DNA from: Candidatus Acididesulfobacter guangdongensis
Lineage (GTDB): Bacteria; SZUA-79; Acidulodesulfobacterales; Acidulodesulfobacteraceae
Assembly (NCBI GenBank): GCA_004195045.1
Contig: SGBC01000001.1
Location: forward strand, 842,178 to 906,177
Length of the DNA: 64,000 bases
Direction of reading: 5' to 3'
Both the position numbers and the translations under genes were made by a program. This document shows positions 53,805 through 62,353 of this stretch, piece by piece (the stretch's first letter is position 1; each line of letters opens with the position of its first letter). The notes beneath the pieces were generated by a model, which was not told where the DNA came from, did no database searches, and saw only the letters and a program-made list of their open reading frames with translations.

Positions 53805-54596
53805 ATGAAACAGAATTGGAATGCGGAAGATTACGCAAAAAATTCTCAATGCCAGCTGCAATTAGGCGAAGAGCTTATTGAAAAACTTTCTTTAACAGGC
53901 AATGAATCATTGCTTGATATAGGCTGCGGAGACGGAAAGATAACCGCAAAATTATCGAAAATTTTAAAAAATGGAGAAGTAGTCGGCATAGATGCATCAG
54001 AAAATTTAATAAATTTTGCATCAAAAGAATTTCCTAACGATAAATTTCAAAATCTGACATTTTATCAAATGGATGCATGCGCTATTAACTTCTCTGAAAA
54101 ATTCGATATTGCTTTTTCCAACGCTTGTCTTCACTGGGTAAAAGACCATAGCGGCGTTCTTGGAAAAGTGCGTGCATGCCTTGAGCCAAAAGGCAGGATT
54201 TTATTCCAGATGGGCGGACGCGGCAATGTAGGCGAAGTCTTAAATGCCGTAAAATTAGTCAGCAGCAAAGAAAATTGGAGCATGTATTTCGATAATTTCG
54301 TTACGCCGTATTATTTTTACGATATAAAAGACTATGAGATATGGCTTTCGGAAAATCATTTTAAGCCTCTGCGTTTGGAACTGATTGAAAAAAATATTAA
54401 ACATCCAAGCGAAGAAAGTTTTAAAGGCTGGTTAAGAACTACTTGGTTTCCTTTTACCGACCGCTTGCCGGAGGCGTTAAGGGAAACTTTTCTTGACGCA
54501 ATATCGGAAACTTATAAAATTAAGCATCCGGCAGACAAATCGGGCGGTATTAATGTAAAGATGGTTCGTTTGGAGGTTGAAGCGTATGCCGTATAA
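53805..54596 (+). CDS. SAM-dependent methyltransferase, trans-aconitate methyltransferase-like
   Basis: The 263-aa class I methyltransferase has motif I LLDIGCGDGKITAKL, GIDASENLINFA after the second strand, and FSNACLHWV in the motif IV position. The order and the HWV-type motif resemble Tam (trans-aconitate 2-methyltransferase) and its many uncharacterised relatives. A strong GGGAGGG site precedes ATG 53805. The substrate is not determined. It is followed by the DsrE-like pseudogene after 69 bp. Confidence 0.8.
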   Translation: MKQNWNAEDYAKNSQCQLQLGEELIEKLSLTGNESLLDIGCGDGKITAKLSKILKNGEVVGIDASENLINFASKEFPNDKFQNLTFYQMDACAINFSEKFDIAFSNACLHWVKDHSGVLGKVRACLEPKGRILFQMGGRGNVGEVLNAVKLVSSKENWSMYFDNFVTPYYFYDIKDYEIWLSENHFKPLRLELIEKNIKHPSEESFKGWLRTTWFPFTDRLPEALRETFLDAISETYKIKHPADKSGGINVKMVRLEVEAYAV

Positions 54597-54665
54597 ATTT
54601 TATATATTGATATCAATGTGAATTCTTTTAAAATTATAGTGAACGTTATACCAGGAGGATTTATT

Positions 54666-55016
54666 ATGCCTAAAGCAAAAGCTTTAGTAATTATCTCATC
54701 GAGCAATAACGATTCTGCAAAAGTTAAAGTAGGACTTAATTTAGCATATAGGACAAAAAACAGCGGAGCATTTGAAGATGTGAAACTTATATTTTTAGGT
54801 CAGGGAGAAGAATTTATCGCAAAAACCGAAGATAAAGAAATACTTGAAGCGTATGAATAGGTTCTATCTAATAACATCGTCCCTCAGGCGTGTGTTGCGG
54901 TAGCCGAAGCATACGGCGTATCTAATATTTTAATAAATAAAAAAATAGAACTTGTTCGAGCTGCTGGGTCAATAGCGCTATTTATGGCTGAAGGATATCA
55001 GCCTTTAACTTTTTAG
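54666..55016 (+). pseudogene. DsrE-family protein interrupted by an amber codon
   Basis: From ATG 54666, with AGGAGG at about 54653, the peptide runs KALVIISSSNNDSAKVKVGL and FEDVKLIFLGQGEEFIA, typical of DsrE/DsrF-like sulfur-relay folds. A TAG at 54858-54860 stops it after 64 codons. The same frame then continues for 51 codons with VLSNNIVPQACVAVAEAYGV and AGSIALFMAEGYQPLTF, completing the fold. One base change (for example CAG to TAG) would explain it. Readthrough is possible but not supported. Confidence 0.8.
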
Positions 55017-55098
55017 TTTATTTTAATGCATAGCCAATATATAATAAAATAATGTTCAACTTAATCCTGCTTTAATGTGAGAGTTCTAGGAGGTAAAA

Positions 55099-55509
55099 TT
55101 GGAAACAGCCGCTATATTTATCAGAACGCCGGAAACAGAATGGATACCTGCAAGTTCTATTTACGGCGAAAGCGTATTGCACGAAGGCAAAGAAATAGTA
55201 TTCGTAAAACAATTGACTAACAGGCTTGATAAAGGCAAAGGGGTTGCTTATTTAATTAAATTTGTTCCACCGGAAGGCAAAATAATCAGAACCGTTGCCG
55301 TTGCCCGTTCCGATGAACACGTTTATATACTTGAAGGCGGACATTGCTACAGAAACGGAGAGCAAAGATTATTCCCAGGAGATTATGTATTAAATCCGGA
55401 AGGTCATCCGCATGGTAATTTAGTTAATATTGAAACCGTAGCTCTTGTAATATGCACGGGAGCAACGGATGAGGTTAAAGAAATAGCGGTAATAGAGCCG
55501 AAGCCGTAA
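55099..55509 (+). CDS. Cupin-domain protein
   Basis: The 136-aa single-domain cupin has VYILEGGHCYRNGEQRLFPGDYV and PEGHPHGNL, which contain the usual turn glycines and a HxH-like metal-binding cluster. Function is unknown; small cupins often act as dioxygenases or sugar/anion sensors. TTG 55099 is supported by AGGAGG ten bases upstream. It lies in the accessory island after the broken DsrE gene. Confidence 0.8.
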   Translation: METAAIFIRTPETEWIPASSIYGESVLHEGKEIVFVKQLTNRLDKGKGVAYLIKFVPPEGKIIRTVAVARSDEHVYILEGGHCYRNGEQRLFPGDYVLNPEGHPHGNLVNIETVALVICTGATDEVKEIAVIEPKP

Positions 55510-55514
55510 TATTT

Positions 55515-55682
55515 TTTAAGGTTTGTATAATTTATTTTTTTATTGTTTATTATAAGATATTTTTTATTATAAGTAAATAACGGCATTTCATTGCAAATAG
55601 ATGTGGCGCCAATTAAGGCATCTGGTATTTTAAGACCGTGGCTTTTGGAATAAATTTCTATTAAGTTAAGGGAAAAAGGTCG
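55515..55682 (-). pseudogene. VapC/PIN-domain toxin, C-terminal remnant
   Basis: On the minus strand, one uninterrupted frame through 55682-55515 reads LIEIYSKSHGLKIPDALIGA, then TSICNEMPLFTYNKKYLIIN. The IPDALIGATSI and PLFTYNKK pattern is the C-terminal half of VapC-type PIN ribonucleases, including the Asp of the active site. The N-terminal half with the first acidic residue is missing; the region upstream is now occupied by another gene. It is a remnant of a toxin-antitoxin module. Confidence 0.7.
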
Positions 55683-55695
55683 GATATAGTATAAT

Positions 55696-55986
55696 ATGAT
55701 TATGGCAAACGTGAATAAAATGGAAAATAATAAAAAAGATTTCAGTATGAAACACCGTCATATAAATGCAGATATTAAAAAAAGCCTTTCTTTAGAGGCA
55801 ATAGACGATATTATCTCCAGAGGCGATATGCCGGAATGGCTGGAACTAAGGAACTATGCCTTGCGTCATTCTGAAATACTGGATGATATAATAAGAATTT
55901 GCAGCCATTACATAATAGATCCTTATGAACAGAAATATCATTTCTGGTATAATTTAGCTTTATATCTTAAATCAAAGGAGATATAA
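55696..55986 (+). CDS. Small helical protein upstream of a nucleotidyltransferase
   Basis: The 96-aa protein is mostly helical (ADIKKSLSLEAIDDIISRGD, EILDDIIRICSHYI) and ends 2 bp before the next gene. The family is not recognised. The two-gene arrangement resembles AbiE- or MenAT-type modules in which a small first gene encodes the antitoxin. A TATAAT hexamer at 55690-55695 is too close to ATG 55696 for a normal leader, so a later start (such as ATG 55720) is possible. Confidence 0.65.
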   Translation: MIMANVNKMENNKKDFSMKHRHINADIKKSLSLEAIDDIISRGDMPEWLELRNYALRHSEILDDIIRICSHYIIDPYEQKYHFWYNLALYLKSKEI

Positions 55987-55988
55987 CC

Positions 55989-56699
55989 ATGAAAAACGAT
56001 AAAGAAGAAGATTGGGAAAACGTTATTTCAAATATAGCAAGAATTAACGATATTTTGCCAGACGCTATTATAGTAGGGAGAACTGCATCTGCTTTATATT
56101 CAGAACACAGAACATCACATGATACGGATCTTGTAATTAAAGACCTAAAAGAAAGATTTAACGATATATTATCAACACTTGAAGCCGTATCCGGATGGAA
56201 GACATCAAGAATTAGACCGCCGGTATTAATCCTCGGCAGCCTTAACGGCATTGAAACAGGCATAAGACAACTTATAAGGACTAAACCTTTAGAAACAACC
56301 GATATAGAATATAAAGGGCAAAAATTAACCGTGCCTACTCCGGAAGAAATCTTAAGAATTAAAGGTTTTTTAATACTTGCCAGAAATGCTACGCGCGATT
56401 ATATCGATTTTGTAGCATTAGCCGATCATCTTGGGATTAAAAAAACTAATAAAGCTTTAACGAGTTTCGATGAATTATACCCTCAAGAAAATAAGGCTTC
56501 CGCTTTAAGACAACTTATTGTTCAATTAACGAAACCGATGCCTTACGATTTAAAAGAAACTGATTTGACTAAATACAAAAATCTTGATAAAAAATGGCAG
56601 GATTGGCAGAATATAGAAGAATATTGCAAAAAGATTACTATAAATATTTTCACAAATTATAATCCTAAATTAGAACAAACTCAAACTCCAAATCCGTAA
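55989..56699 (+). CDS. AbiEii/MenT-like nucleotidyltransferase
   Basis: The 236-aa protein shows IIVGRTASALYSEHRTSHDTDLVI (about 27-50), the GxxAxxL...R.S.D.D nucleotidyltransferase core with Asp45 and Asp47. It is followed by KLTVPTPEEILRIKGFLILARNATRDYIDFVALA, the helical region conserved in AbiEii/DUF1814 proteins. Characterised relatives are toxins that modify tRNA ends. The first Gly pair is GR where GG is common. It is coupled to the small gene upstream. Confidence 0.75.
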   Translation: MKNDKEEDWENVISNIARINDILPDAIIVGRTASALYSEHRTSHDTDLVIKDLKERFNDILSTLEAVSGWKTSRIRPPVLILGSLNGIETGIRQLIRTKPLETTDIEYKGQKLTVPTPEEILRIKGFLILARNATRDYIDFVALADHLGIKKTNKALTSFDELYPQENKASALRQLIVQLTKPMPYDLKETDLTKYKNLDKKWQDWQNIEEYCKKITINIFTNYNPKLEQTQTPNP

Positions 56700-57051
56700 A
56701 AGACGCCTTTATCGAAGAACTAAACGAAAGGCTGGACAAAGACAAAAGCAAGGGGGTGGAAGCGGTAGTCGGAATTTGGGTTTTGGAATTATACCCGCCT
56801 TGCGAAATGCAAAACGGATATTTGGTATTCGTCTTCTACTCTTCGGTCGTAAAACTCCAAACATAATTTTTTGCAAGATGCTGATTTAAATTTCCTTCTA
56901 TTTAAGTAGTTAGTTCCGCCGTGTATTCGGTATTCGGTCTTAGAGGTGTAAGAAGTGGCGTGAACGTTGCGATATAATTAGTTAATGAGTTGGGATTACA
57001 ATAAACCTTCCATGCAACTTTCTTTTCGTTAGGAACGATTAATAAAAACGT
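56700..57051. other. Degenerate region with protein fragments
   Basis: No intact gene is seen. On the plus strand a short frame after 56700 reads DAFIEELNERLDKDKSKGVE, possibly the scrap of another gene. On the minus strand a frame ending at 56902 reads YIATFTPLLTPLRPNTEYTA, resembling the end of an Ig-like or fibronectin-like repeat. Both are short and have no ribosome-binding site. The region appears to be decayed accessory DNA. Confidence 0.4.
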
Positions 57052-57434
57052 GCCGTATGCAAATCAAGATGTTCTTTCGATAAAGCAGGAACGTTTGCGT
57101 ATGTCTCTATATGCCTGCAAATCGTAATCCGTGAATTTAAATTTTTCGCACAGGTTAAAGGTTGCAGCGTTTTCTGTTATTTGTTTATTGCTGTTTTTAG
57201 GCAATGAGCGCGCATATTGACATTGTTTAGATTCTTTTATAAGACTTAAACGTTTAATGCGTCTTCGAGAACGGCATTATATAGCTTTCTCGCGGATTCA
57301 AATCTTATATTTAAAATATGTTCGTCCAAAACGGTTGCTATTAGCGGCATATCAAGGATAAACGAATGATTTTTCGGTTTATCACGTTTGCCAATTTTAT
57401 TGGATTTCTTAATGTTATTGTTTAGTTTATTCAT
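57052..57434 (-). pseudogene. IS605-type TnpB, N-terminal remnant with frameshifts
   Basis: The open frame from 57434 reads FILDMPLIATVLDEHILNIR, then ESARKLYNAVLEDALN, which matches the N-terminus of OrfB/TnpB proteins. It stops at 57246, but a shifted frame continues with RLSLIKESKQCQYARSLPK and KFTDYDLQAYRDIRKRSCFI, and a third with EHLDLHTA, in the correct TnpB order. The RuvC catalytic part is missing. It is a dead transposon fragment. Confidence 0.7.
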
Positions 57435-57539
57435 AATATTAGATAAAATTTATTAAAGCGCTGTTAAAACTTATTGCCTTATATCCCCATTGCTATATAC
57501 TTGTAGGCTTTACGGCAATTATTCGGTAAAGTTAAATAT

Positions 57540-59492
57540 TTAAACATTGAGCAATTTTTTAATAGGTTCAAAATCGCTATTATTTGCTTCAATGAATGCG
57601 GTATAATCCTTATCGATAGATTGCAGTATAGTTTTATCTTTAATATTTAAAATAGCATCTTTTATTTTTAATTTTAAATCTTCATCAATACCGGCAGCGG
57701 CGCAAATCGGGAATTGAGGTATAGGGTCAGAATAGGCTATAATTTTTAGGGAATCTTTAAAATCTTCCGCCGCAGAGTCCATTAATGCTCCTGCATCATA
57801 TTCTCCTTCTATTACGGCATTGGCTACATTATCATGCGAACCAAGATAATCGTATGCGGCAAGAGATATAAGTTCAATGCCTGCCGCTTTAAGCATAGCT
57901 TTTGGGATGAGCGAAGAGCCTGTCGACATTTTAGAACCGAAAGCTATCTTTTTTGAATTTAAGTCCTGCAGAGAATTTATATTAGAATTTATCGGTGCGA
58001 CGAAAACGCTTCTGTAAGTGGGAGAGCCATTTTTTATCGCATATGTAAGAGGTTCTACTTTGTACTTTTTTCTTGCCTCTATATATGTTGAAGGCGTCAT
58101 GTAAGCAAAAGAAACTTTATTCGTACCTAATTCTTCAATAGAATCTTCATATGTAACTGCAACTAAGCTGCTGTAATTTAATTTTAAAGACTTGTTCAGA
58201 TAATTTATTAACGGTTCAAATTTCTTTTTCATAACTAATGCGCTTTCTAATGGAACTATACCGAAAAGATCTAATTTTAGGGAACATAGTTCGACTTTTA
58301 AAAGATTAGAAGATTTTGCCAGCGATGAACTTATTGTTTTTGATTTTTTTGCAGCCTCTGTCGTGTTTGCAGAGACCTTTTGAACTATAGTAAGATTTTT
58401 TTCTACTTCTGTTACGGCAATTTCTAGTTGTTCCGCTGAAGAAGATATTAAATCGATGCTATTTTTTTCCTCGCCTGCAGCTTTCATAATATTATTAAAT
58501 AATTCTTCCGCCTGCATAGATTCCGAACTTATTTTTTTAACGTTTTCTATTACGTCTTTAATAGCTTGAACGGTTTTTGAAGTTTCTTGAAACAGGCTTT
58601 CTATGATTTTTCTTGTGTCTGAGGTTGACTTACTGGTTCTTTCAGCTAATTTTTTAACTTCATCAGCTACTACGGCGAAGCCTCTGCCCTGTTCTCCGGC
58701 TCTTGCGGCTTCTATTGCAGCGTTTAATGCCAGCAAATTTGTCTGGTCGGCTATATCGCTTATCAGTGATATAACGTCCCCTATCTCTTTTGAGCTTTTA
58801 TCAAGTTCAGTCATGGTAACATTGAGATTCTCGATAGAATTTGATACTGTTCTTATTTCGGTTATAATATTTTCTATCATTGCATTTCCTTTATTTGCTC
58901 TTTCAAGAGAAGTTTTGGAAGATTTTTGTGAATCTTTGGCGCTTTTAGTCATTTCTTTGTGCGACATGCTAATTTCGTCAATTGCACTGGAGATAGAAGC
59001 AACCTGCCCTGATAGCGATTCATTTTCTTTATAAATCTTATCCATTGAAGCGCTTTCAATATTTGCATCGACTGCAACAATGTTTGTAGAATCCAGAGCT
59101 TTTTGGAACGTATTGTAAAGATAATCAAACAAACTATTGATTTCACGGTCTATATTATACAAATCAACGTAAGGCAGCCGTTTCCTTAAATCTTTATTCT
59201 CAGTTAAAAAGTCATTTAAAAAAACATTGATTTTATTTGCTTTTGTTTCAGTTATTTTATTAGAAATAAATATATTAGCATAATACACAATAGCAATGAT
59301 GACTACCGCAACGGACAGCATAGAATTATGCTGAATAAAAGAAATGGCAAGAAAAAAAAGAGCTACAATTGCAAATACGATTATTAGCCCTGTTTTCAAT
59401 ATTGCGTTAGTATGTTTGTTTGCATTTTTATTAGTATATAAGATACTATTTTTTTTAATAGTACTATTATTGCTTGCAAAATTGCTTTTCAT
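57540..59492 (-). CDS. Chemoreceptor with C-terminal PhnD-like binding domain
   Basis: The 650-aa protein has two transmembrane helices (about 35-53 and 58-76) with almost no periplasmic loop. A methyl-accepting signalling domain follows (about 150-400), whose tip [20 protein letters not shown] (250-269) and [16 protein letters not shown] are canonical. Residues about 408-650 then form a PhnD/PBP2-type binding domain ([51 protein letters not shown]). In usual receptors the sensor precedes the signalling domain; here it would face the cytoplasm. GGAGGACAA (59501-59509) is the ribosome-binding site. Confidence 0.88.
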   Translation of the reverse strand: MKSNFASNNSTIKKNSILYTNKNANKHTNAILKTGLIIVFAIVALFFLAISFIQHNSMLSVAVVIIAIVYYANIFISNKITETKANKINVFLNDFLTENKDLRKRLPYVDLYNIDREINSLFDYLYNTFQKALDSTNIVAVDANIESASMDKIYKENESLSGQVASISSAIDEISMSHKEMTKSAKDSQKSSKTSLERANKGNAMIENIITEIRTVSNSIENLNVTMTELDKSSKEIGDVISLISDIADQTNLLALNAAIEAARAGEQGRGFAVVADEVKKLAERTSKSTSDTRKIIESLFQETSKTVQAIKDVIENVKKISSESMQAEELFNNIMKAAGEEKNSIDLISSSAEQLEIAVTEVEKNLTIVQKVSANTTEAAKKSKTISSSLAKSSNLLKVELCSLKLDLFGIVPLESALVMKKKFEPLINYLNKSLKLNYSSLVAVTYEDSIEELGTNKVSFAYMTPSTYIEARKKYKVEPLTYAIKNGSPTYRSVFVAPINSNINSLQDLNSKKIAFGSKMSTGSSLIPKAMLKAAGIELISLAAYDYLGSHDNVANAVIEGEYDAGALMDSAAEDFKDSLKIIAYSDPIPQFPICAAAGIDEDLKLKIKDAILNIKDKTILQSIDKDYTAFIEANNSDFEPIKKLLNV

Positions 59493-59769
59493 AATATATT
59501 ATTGTCCTCCCAATGTACTGTATCGATATACGGTATAGTTAATTACAAGTCAATATAGCCGATTGGCGCTAGTCTAGTATAATAAATTTGCACTTGATAA
59601 ACAGCAAGTGATATTTCTATATTTAATAAAATATTAATATCAGTTTGTAGCTCTTCATCATTCTTTTTATTATTTGAAATTACAAAATTATCGTAACATT
59701 GTACTATTTTTTACTTTGTAATTCTACCACAAATTACGCCGCTATGTAAATAATAAACAAAACCCGCTA
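59493..59769. other. Intergenic region upstream of the chemoreceptor
   Basis: The 277-bp AT-rich region contains the chemoreceptor ribosome-binding site and a perfect 12-bp palindrome GTATCGATATAC (59520-59531), 28 bp before the start codon. The palindrome could be an operator. No sigma-28 flagellar promoter was recognised, and no ORF is present. Confidence 0.4.
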
Positions 59770-60708
59770 TTAAAATAAATGATAATTTAAGAAAGATTTA
59801 TAATCATTCGAAGCTATAATTGCCATCGCTGCAGAATACAATCTGGCTTTAGGAGGGTCAGACCTTGAAGTTAATATAACAGGCACGGCTGCTCCGACCA
59901 CAATTCCTGCGACGGTGGCTCCTGCAAGGTATTCTAAATCTTTAAATAAAATATTTCCCGATTCTATATTTGGCACAAGAATAATATCTGCATCGCCAGA
60001 TACGGAACTTTTAATGCCTTTCTCTAAAGCCGCTTCTTTTGAGATAACATTGTCAAAGGCAAGCGGTCCGTCTACTATTCCGTTTTTAATCTGCCCTCTT
60101 TCAGCCATTTTGCTGAGTAAAGCAGCGTCTATTGTTGACTGCATTTTAGGATTAATTTCTTCAGTTGCCGATAAAATAGCTGCTTTAGGAATTTTAATGC
60201 CTAAAATAATTGCAAAATCAATTGCATTTTGAAGTATTTGCGCTTTTTCAGAAAGATTTGGGCTTATGTTAATTGCAGCATCTGTTATTATCAGCAGTTT
60301 TTTGTATGTTTTAATTTCCATTAAAAACAGATGACTTATAAGTCTGTTTGTTCTAAGACCATTTTCTGAGGATATTACGGCATGCATCAATATATCCGTA
60401 TGGATATGTCCTTTCATAAGCACGTCTATTTTCTTATTTTTAGCAAGTTCGCATGCAATTTTCGCTGAATATTCGTCGGTTTCTGAATTTATAATTTCAA
60501 TATTTTCTTTTTCAACAAGCAGTTCGATTTTTTCGGCAATTTTTTTTATATGATTACAATTGCCTATAAGGGTAGGTATTATCAAGCCAGCGTCGAACGC
60601 TTCTTTAACCCCTAAAAGTGTTAACTCGTCAGCGCTGCCGACTACGGCAGTTCTTTTAGGATTTATTTTTTTTGCATTGTCAAGGATTTCATCCAATTTT
60701 TTTAACAT
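59770..60708 (-). CDS. Phosphate acetyl/butyryltransferase family protein
   Basis: The 312-aa protein has the PTA/PTB fold signatures: VLMKGHIHTDILMHAVI, LLIITDAAINISP, and the C-terminal IVVGAAVPVILTSRSDPPKARLYSAAMA. It interconverts acyl-CoA and acyl phosphate. The short form with DVLMKG-type motifs is closer to phosphotransbutyrylase and PduL-unrelated PtaB proteins than to long Pta; acetyl versus butyryl specificity cannot be read by eye. It is encoded 24 bp after acetate kinase, so acetyl-CoA/acetate interconversion is likely. Confidence 0.88.
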   Translation of the reverse strand: MLKKLDEILDNAKKINPKRTAVVGSADELTLLGVKEAFDAGLIIPTLIGNCNHIKKIAEKIELLVEKENIEIINSETDEYSAKIACELAKNKKIDVLMKGHIHTDILMHAVISSENGLRTNRLISHLFLMEIKTYKKLLIITDAAINISPNLSEKAQILQNAIDFAIILGIKIPKAAILSATEEINPKMQSTIDAALLSKMAERGQIKNGIVDGPLAFDNVISKEAALEKGIKSSVSGDADIILVPNIESGNILFKDLEYLAGATVAGIVVGAAVPVILTSRSDPPKARLYSAAMAIIASNDYKSFLNYHLF

Positions 60709-60732
60709 TTTTAATCCGCCGGTCAGTTTATT

Positions 60733-62310
60733 TTATTTAACTTTTAAAATTTTTAACGCATTCTCTGCCATCATTAATTCTTCGTCAGTTTTAACGGCAA
60801 GAACAATAGTTTTGCCTGAGCTTATTTTTATCATTGAATTTGTAATATTTAATGATTGTAATTTAGATCTGCTGTTGAAAATTTTTGTTACGCCGTTATT
60901 TTTTGATTTATTAAGTTTTATACCTAAGAACGAAAGATTTTTACATATTTCTTGCCTGATAAACGATGAATTTTCACCTATGCCCCCTGAAAAAATTAAC
61001 GCATCTATGCCGTTTAGCGCCGCAGAATACGCTCCTATATATTTTACGATCCTGTAACAAAACATTTTAATCGCTAATTTTGAATTATAATCGGAATTCG
61101 TCAAAAGTTCTTTCACATCATAGGTTTTCTGAGAAATTCCAAGCAATCCGCTTTTTTTGTTATATATATTATATAGCTCTTCTTCAGATAATTTTAATTT
61201 ATTTTTTAAAATAAAAGATAACGACGGATCGACATCCCCTGTTCTTGTTCCCATCATCAATCCTTCTAAAGGCGTATAACCCATTGACGTGTCTATAGAT
61301 TTACCATTTTTAACCGCCGCAATACTTGCTCCGTTTCCAAGATGGCACAGTATCATTTTTTTAAATTTGTATCCGGACAGCTTCAGAATATTAGAAATAA
61401 AAGCATAGGAAATGCCATGGAATCCATATTTTTTTATTTTATGCTGCTCGTAATATTCTATAGGAAGAGGATATATTGAAGCATAGTCTGGAATTGCAGA
61501 ATGAAAAGAGGTGTCGAATATGCAGATTTCGGCTGCTTCAGGTATGAGCTTTATTGTAGTTTTAAGCCCAAGTAAATTTGACGGGTTATGAAGAGGAGCA
61601 AGTTCGTTAAGTCCGGCTAATTTTTTTAAATCAGGAAAATTTATATGTAACCCGGTATCATTATCATATTTATCTGCAGCGTCTTTTATTTCAGCGCTTT
61701 GCGTATTTCGTTGAGAAGGCAGCGTGATGTTTTGTGTTGATTTAGAATTAGAAACGCTATTTTTAACGTTTTTTAGCAGTTTGTTCTTATTTAAAATTTC
61801 AAGAGGTTTAATTACAGGTTTAATTACAAGAGGCTTAATAAAAACATTGCCTCCGTGAACAAATCTGTGTACTACTACGTCAATTTTTTCATCTTTATTA
61901 TCTATATCTATATTTATATTTTTGTATATTAATTTATTAATTATAAAAAATAATGCATCATGATGATTTGCAAAATTTGTTTTACCACTTTTTTTGCCGT
62001 CTGCATTTTCATAGCGGTATGAAGAAAAGGATGTTCCTATTTCTTCTATCTCTCCGTCGTACAATCTATTAAGCGAAAGCAGTATCGGCAGTTCTGATGC
62101 CGAGCCTTTTTCAGATGGACATCCTTTCTCGTTATTTTTACAGCTTGTTTTAATTTTATTTATGAAATTAATATTATTAATACTTTTATTAATCTTATTA
62201 TTATCAATTAGCTGCTTATTATTATCAATTACTTGAGATGTTTTTTCTATATACTTAAAATAAGCAAATTTAACAGAGGAACTTCCGGAATTTATAGACA
62301 GTATATTCAT
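60733..62310 (-). CDS. ackA: Acetate kinase with N-terminal low-complexity insertions
   Basis: Transfers phosphate between acetyl phosphate and ADP. Motifs present are INSGSSSVKFAYF, VVHRFVHGG, LAPLHNPSNLLG, FDTSFHSAIPDYASIYPLP, KYGFHGISYAF, LCHLGNGASIAAVKNGKSID, GLMMGTRTGDVDP and FSGGIGENSSFIR. At 525 aa it is about 120 residues longer than usual. The excess lies in two Asn/Lys/Ser-rich insertions at about 20-75 and 155-225. The catalytic core seems intact. Confidence 0.95.
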   Translation of the reverse strand: MNILSINSGSSSVKFAYFKYIEKTSQVIDNNKQLIDNNKINKSINNINFINKIKTSCKNNEKGCPSEKGSASELPILLSLNRLYDGEIEEIGTSFSSYRYENADGKKSGKTNFANHHDALFFIINKLIYKNINIDIDNKDEKIDVVVHRFVHGGNVFIKPLVIKPVIKPLEILNKNKLLKNVKNSVSNSKSTQNITLPSQRNTQSAEIKDAADKYDNDTGLHINFPDLKKLAGLNELAPLHNPSNLLGLKTTIKLIPEAAEICIFDTSFHSAIPDYASIYPLPIEYYEQHKIKKYGFHGISYAFISNILKLSGYKFKKMILCHLGNGASIAAVKNGKSIDTSMGYTPLEGLMMGTRTGDVDPSLSFILKNKLKLSEEELYNIYNKKSGLLGISQKTYDVKELLTNSDYNSKLAIKMFCYRIVKYIGAYSAALNGIDALIFSGGIGENSSFIRQEICKNLSFLGIKLNKSKNNGVTKIFNSRSKLQSLNITNSMIKISSGKTIVLAVKTDEELMMAENALKILKVK

Positions 62311-62353
62311 ATTAATTTTTATTTATTTATTAAAAATAAATTATAATGATAAA

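Noticed and set aside
52069..54860. Pyrrolysine or amber readthrough explaining TAG in the integrase and DsrE genes
   Set aside because: TAG ends several intact genes here (hisD, hisH, lepA, the NifU-like gene), no pyl genes are present in the window, and one of the two genes is clearly a degraded remnant.
51726..57434. A complete genomic island with att sites at tRNA-Arg(UCU)
   Set aside because: An integrase remnant is present, but I found no direct repeat of the tRNA 3' end downstream, so borders cannot be supported.
58603..59034. 143-codon plus-strand frame opposite the chemoreceptor signalling domain
   Set aside because: It is antisense to the most conserved part of the receptor; the Ser/Leu/Ile-rich composition is typical of such shadows.
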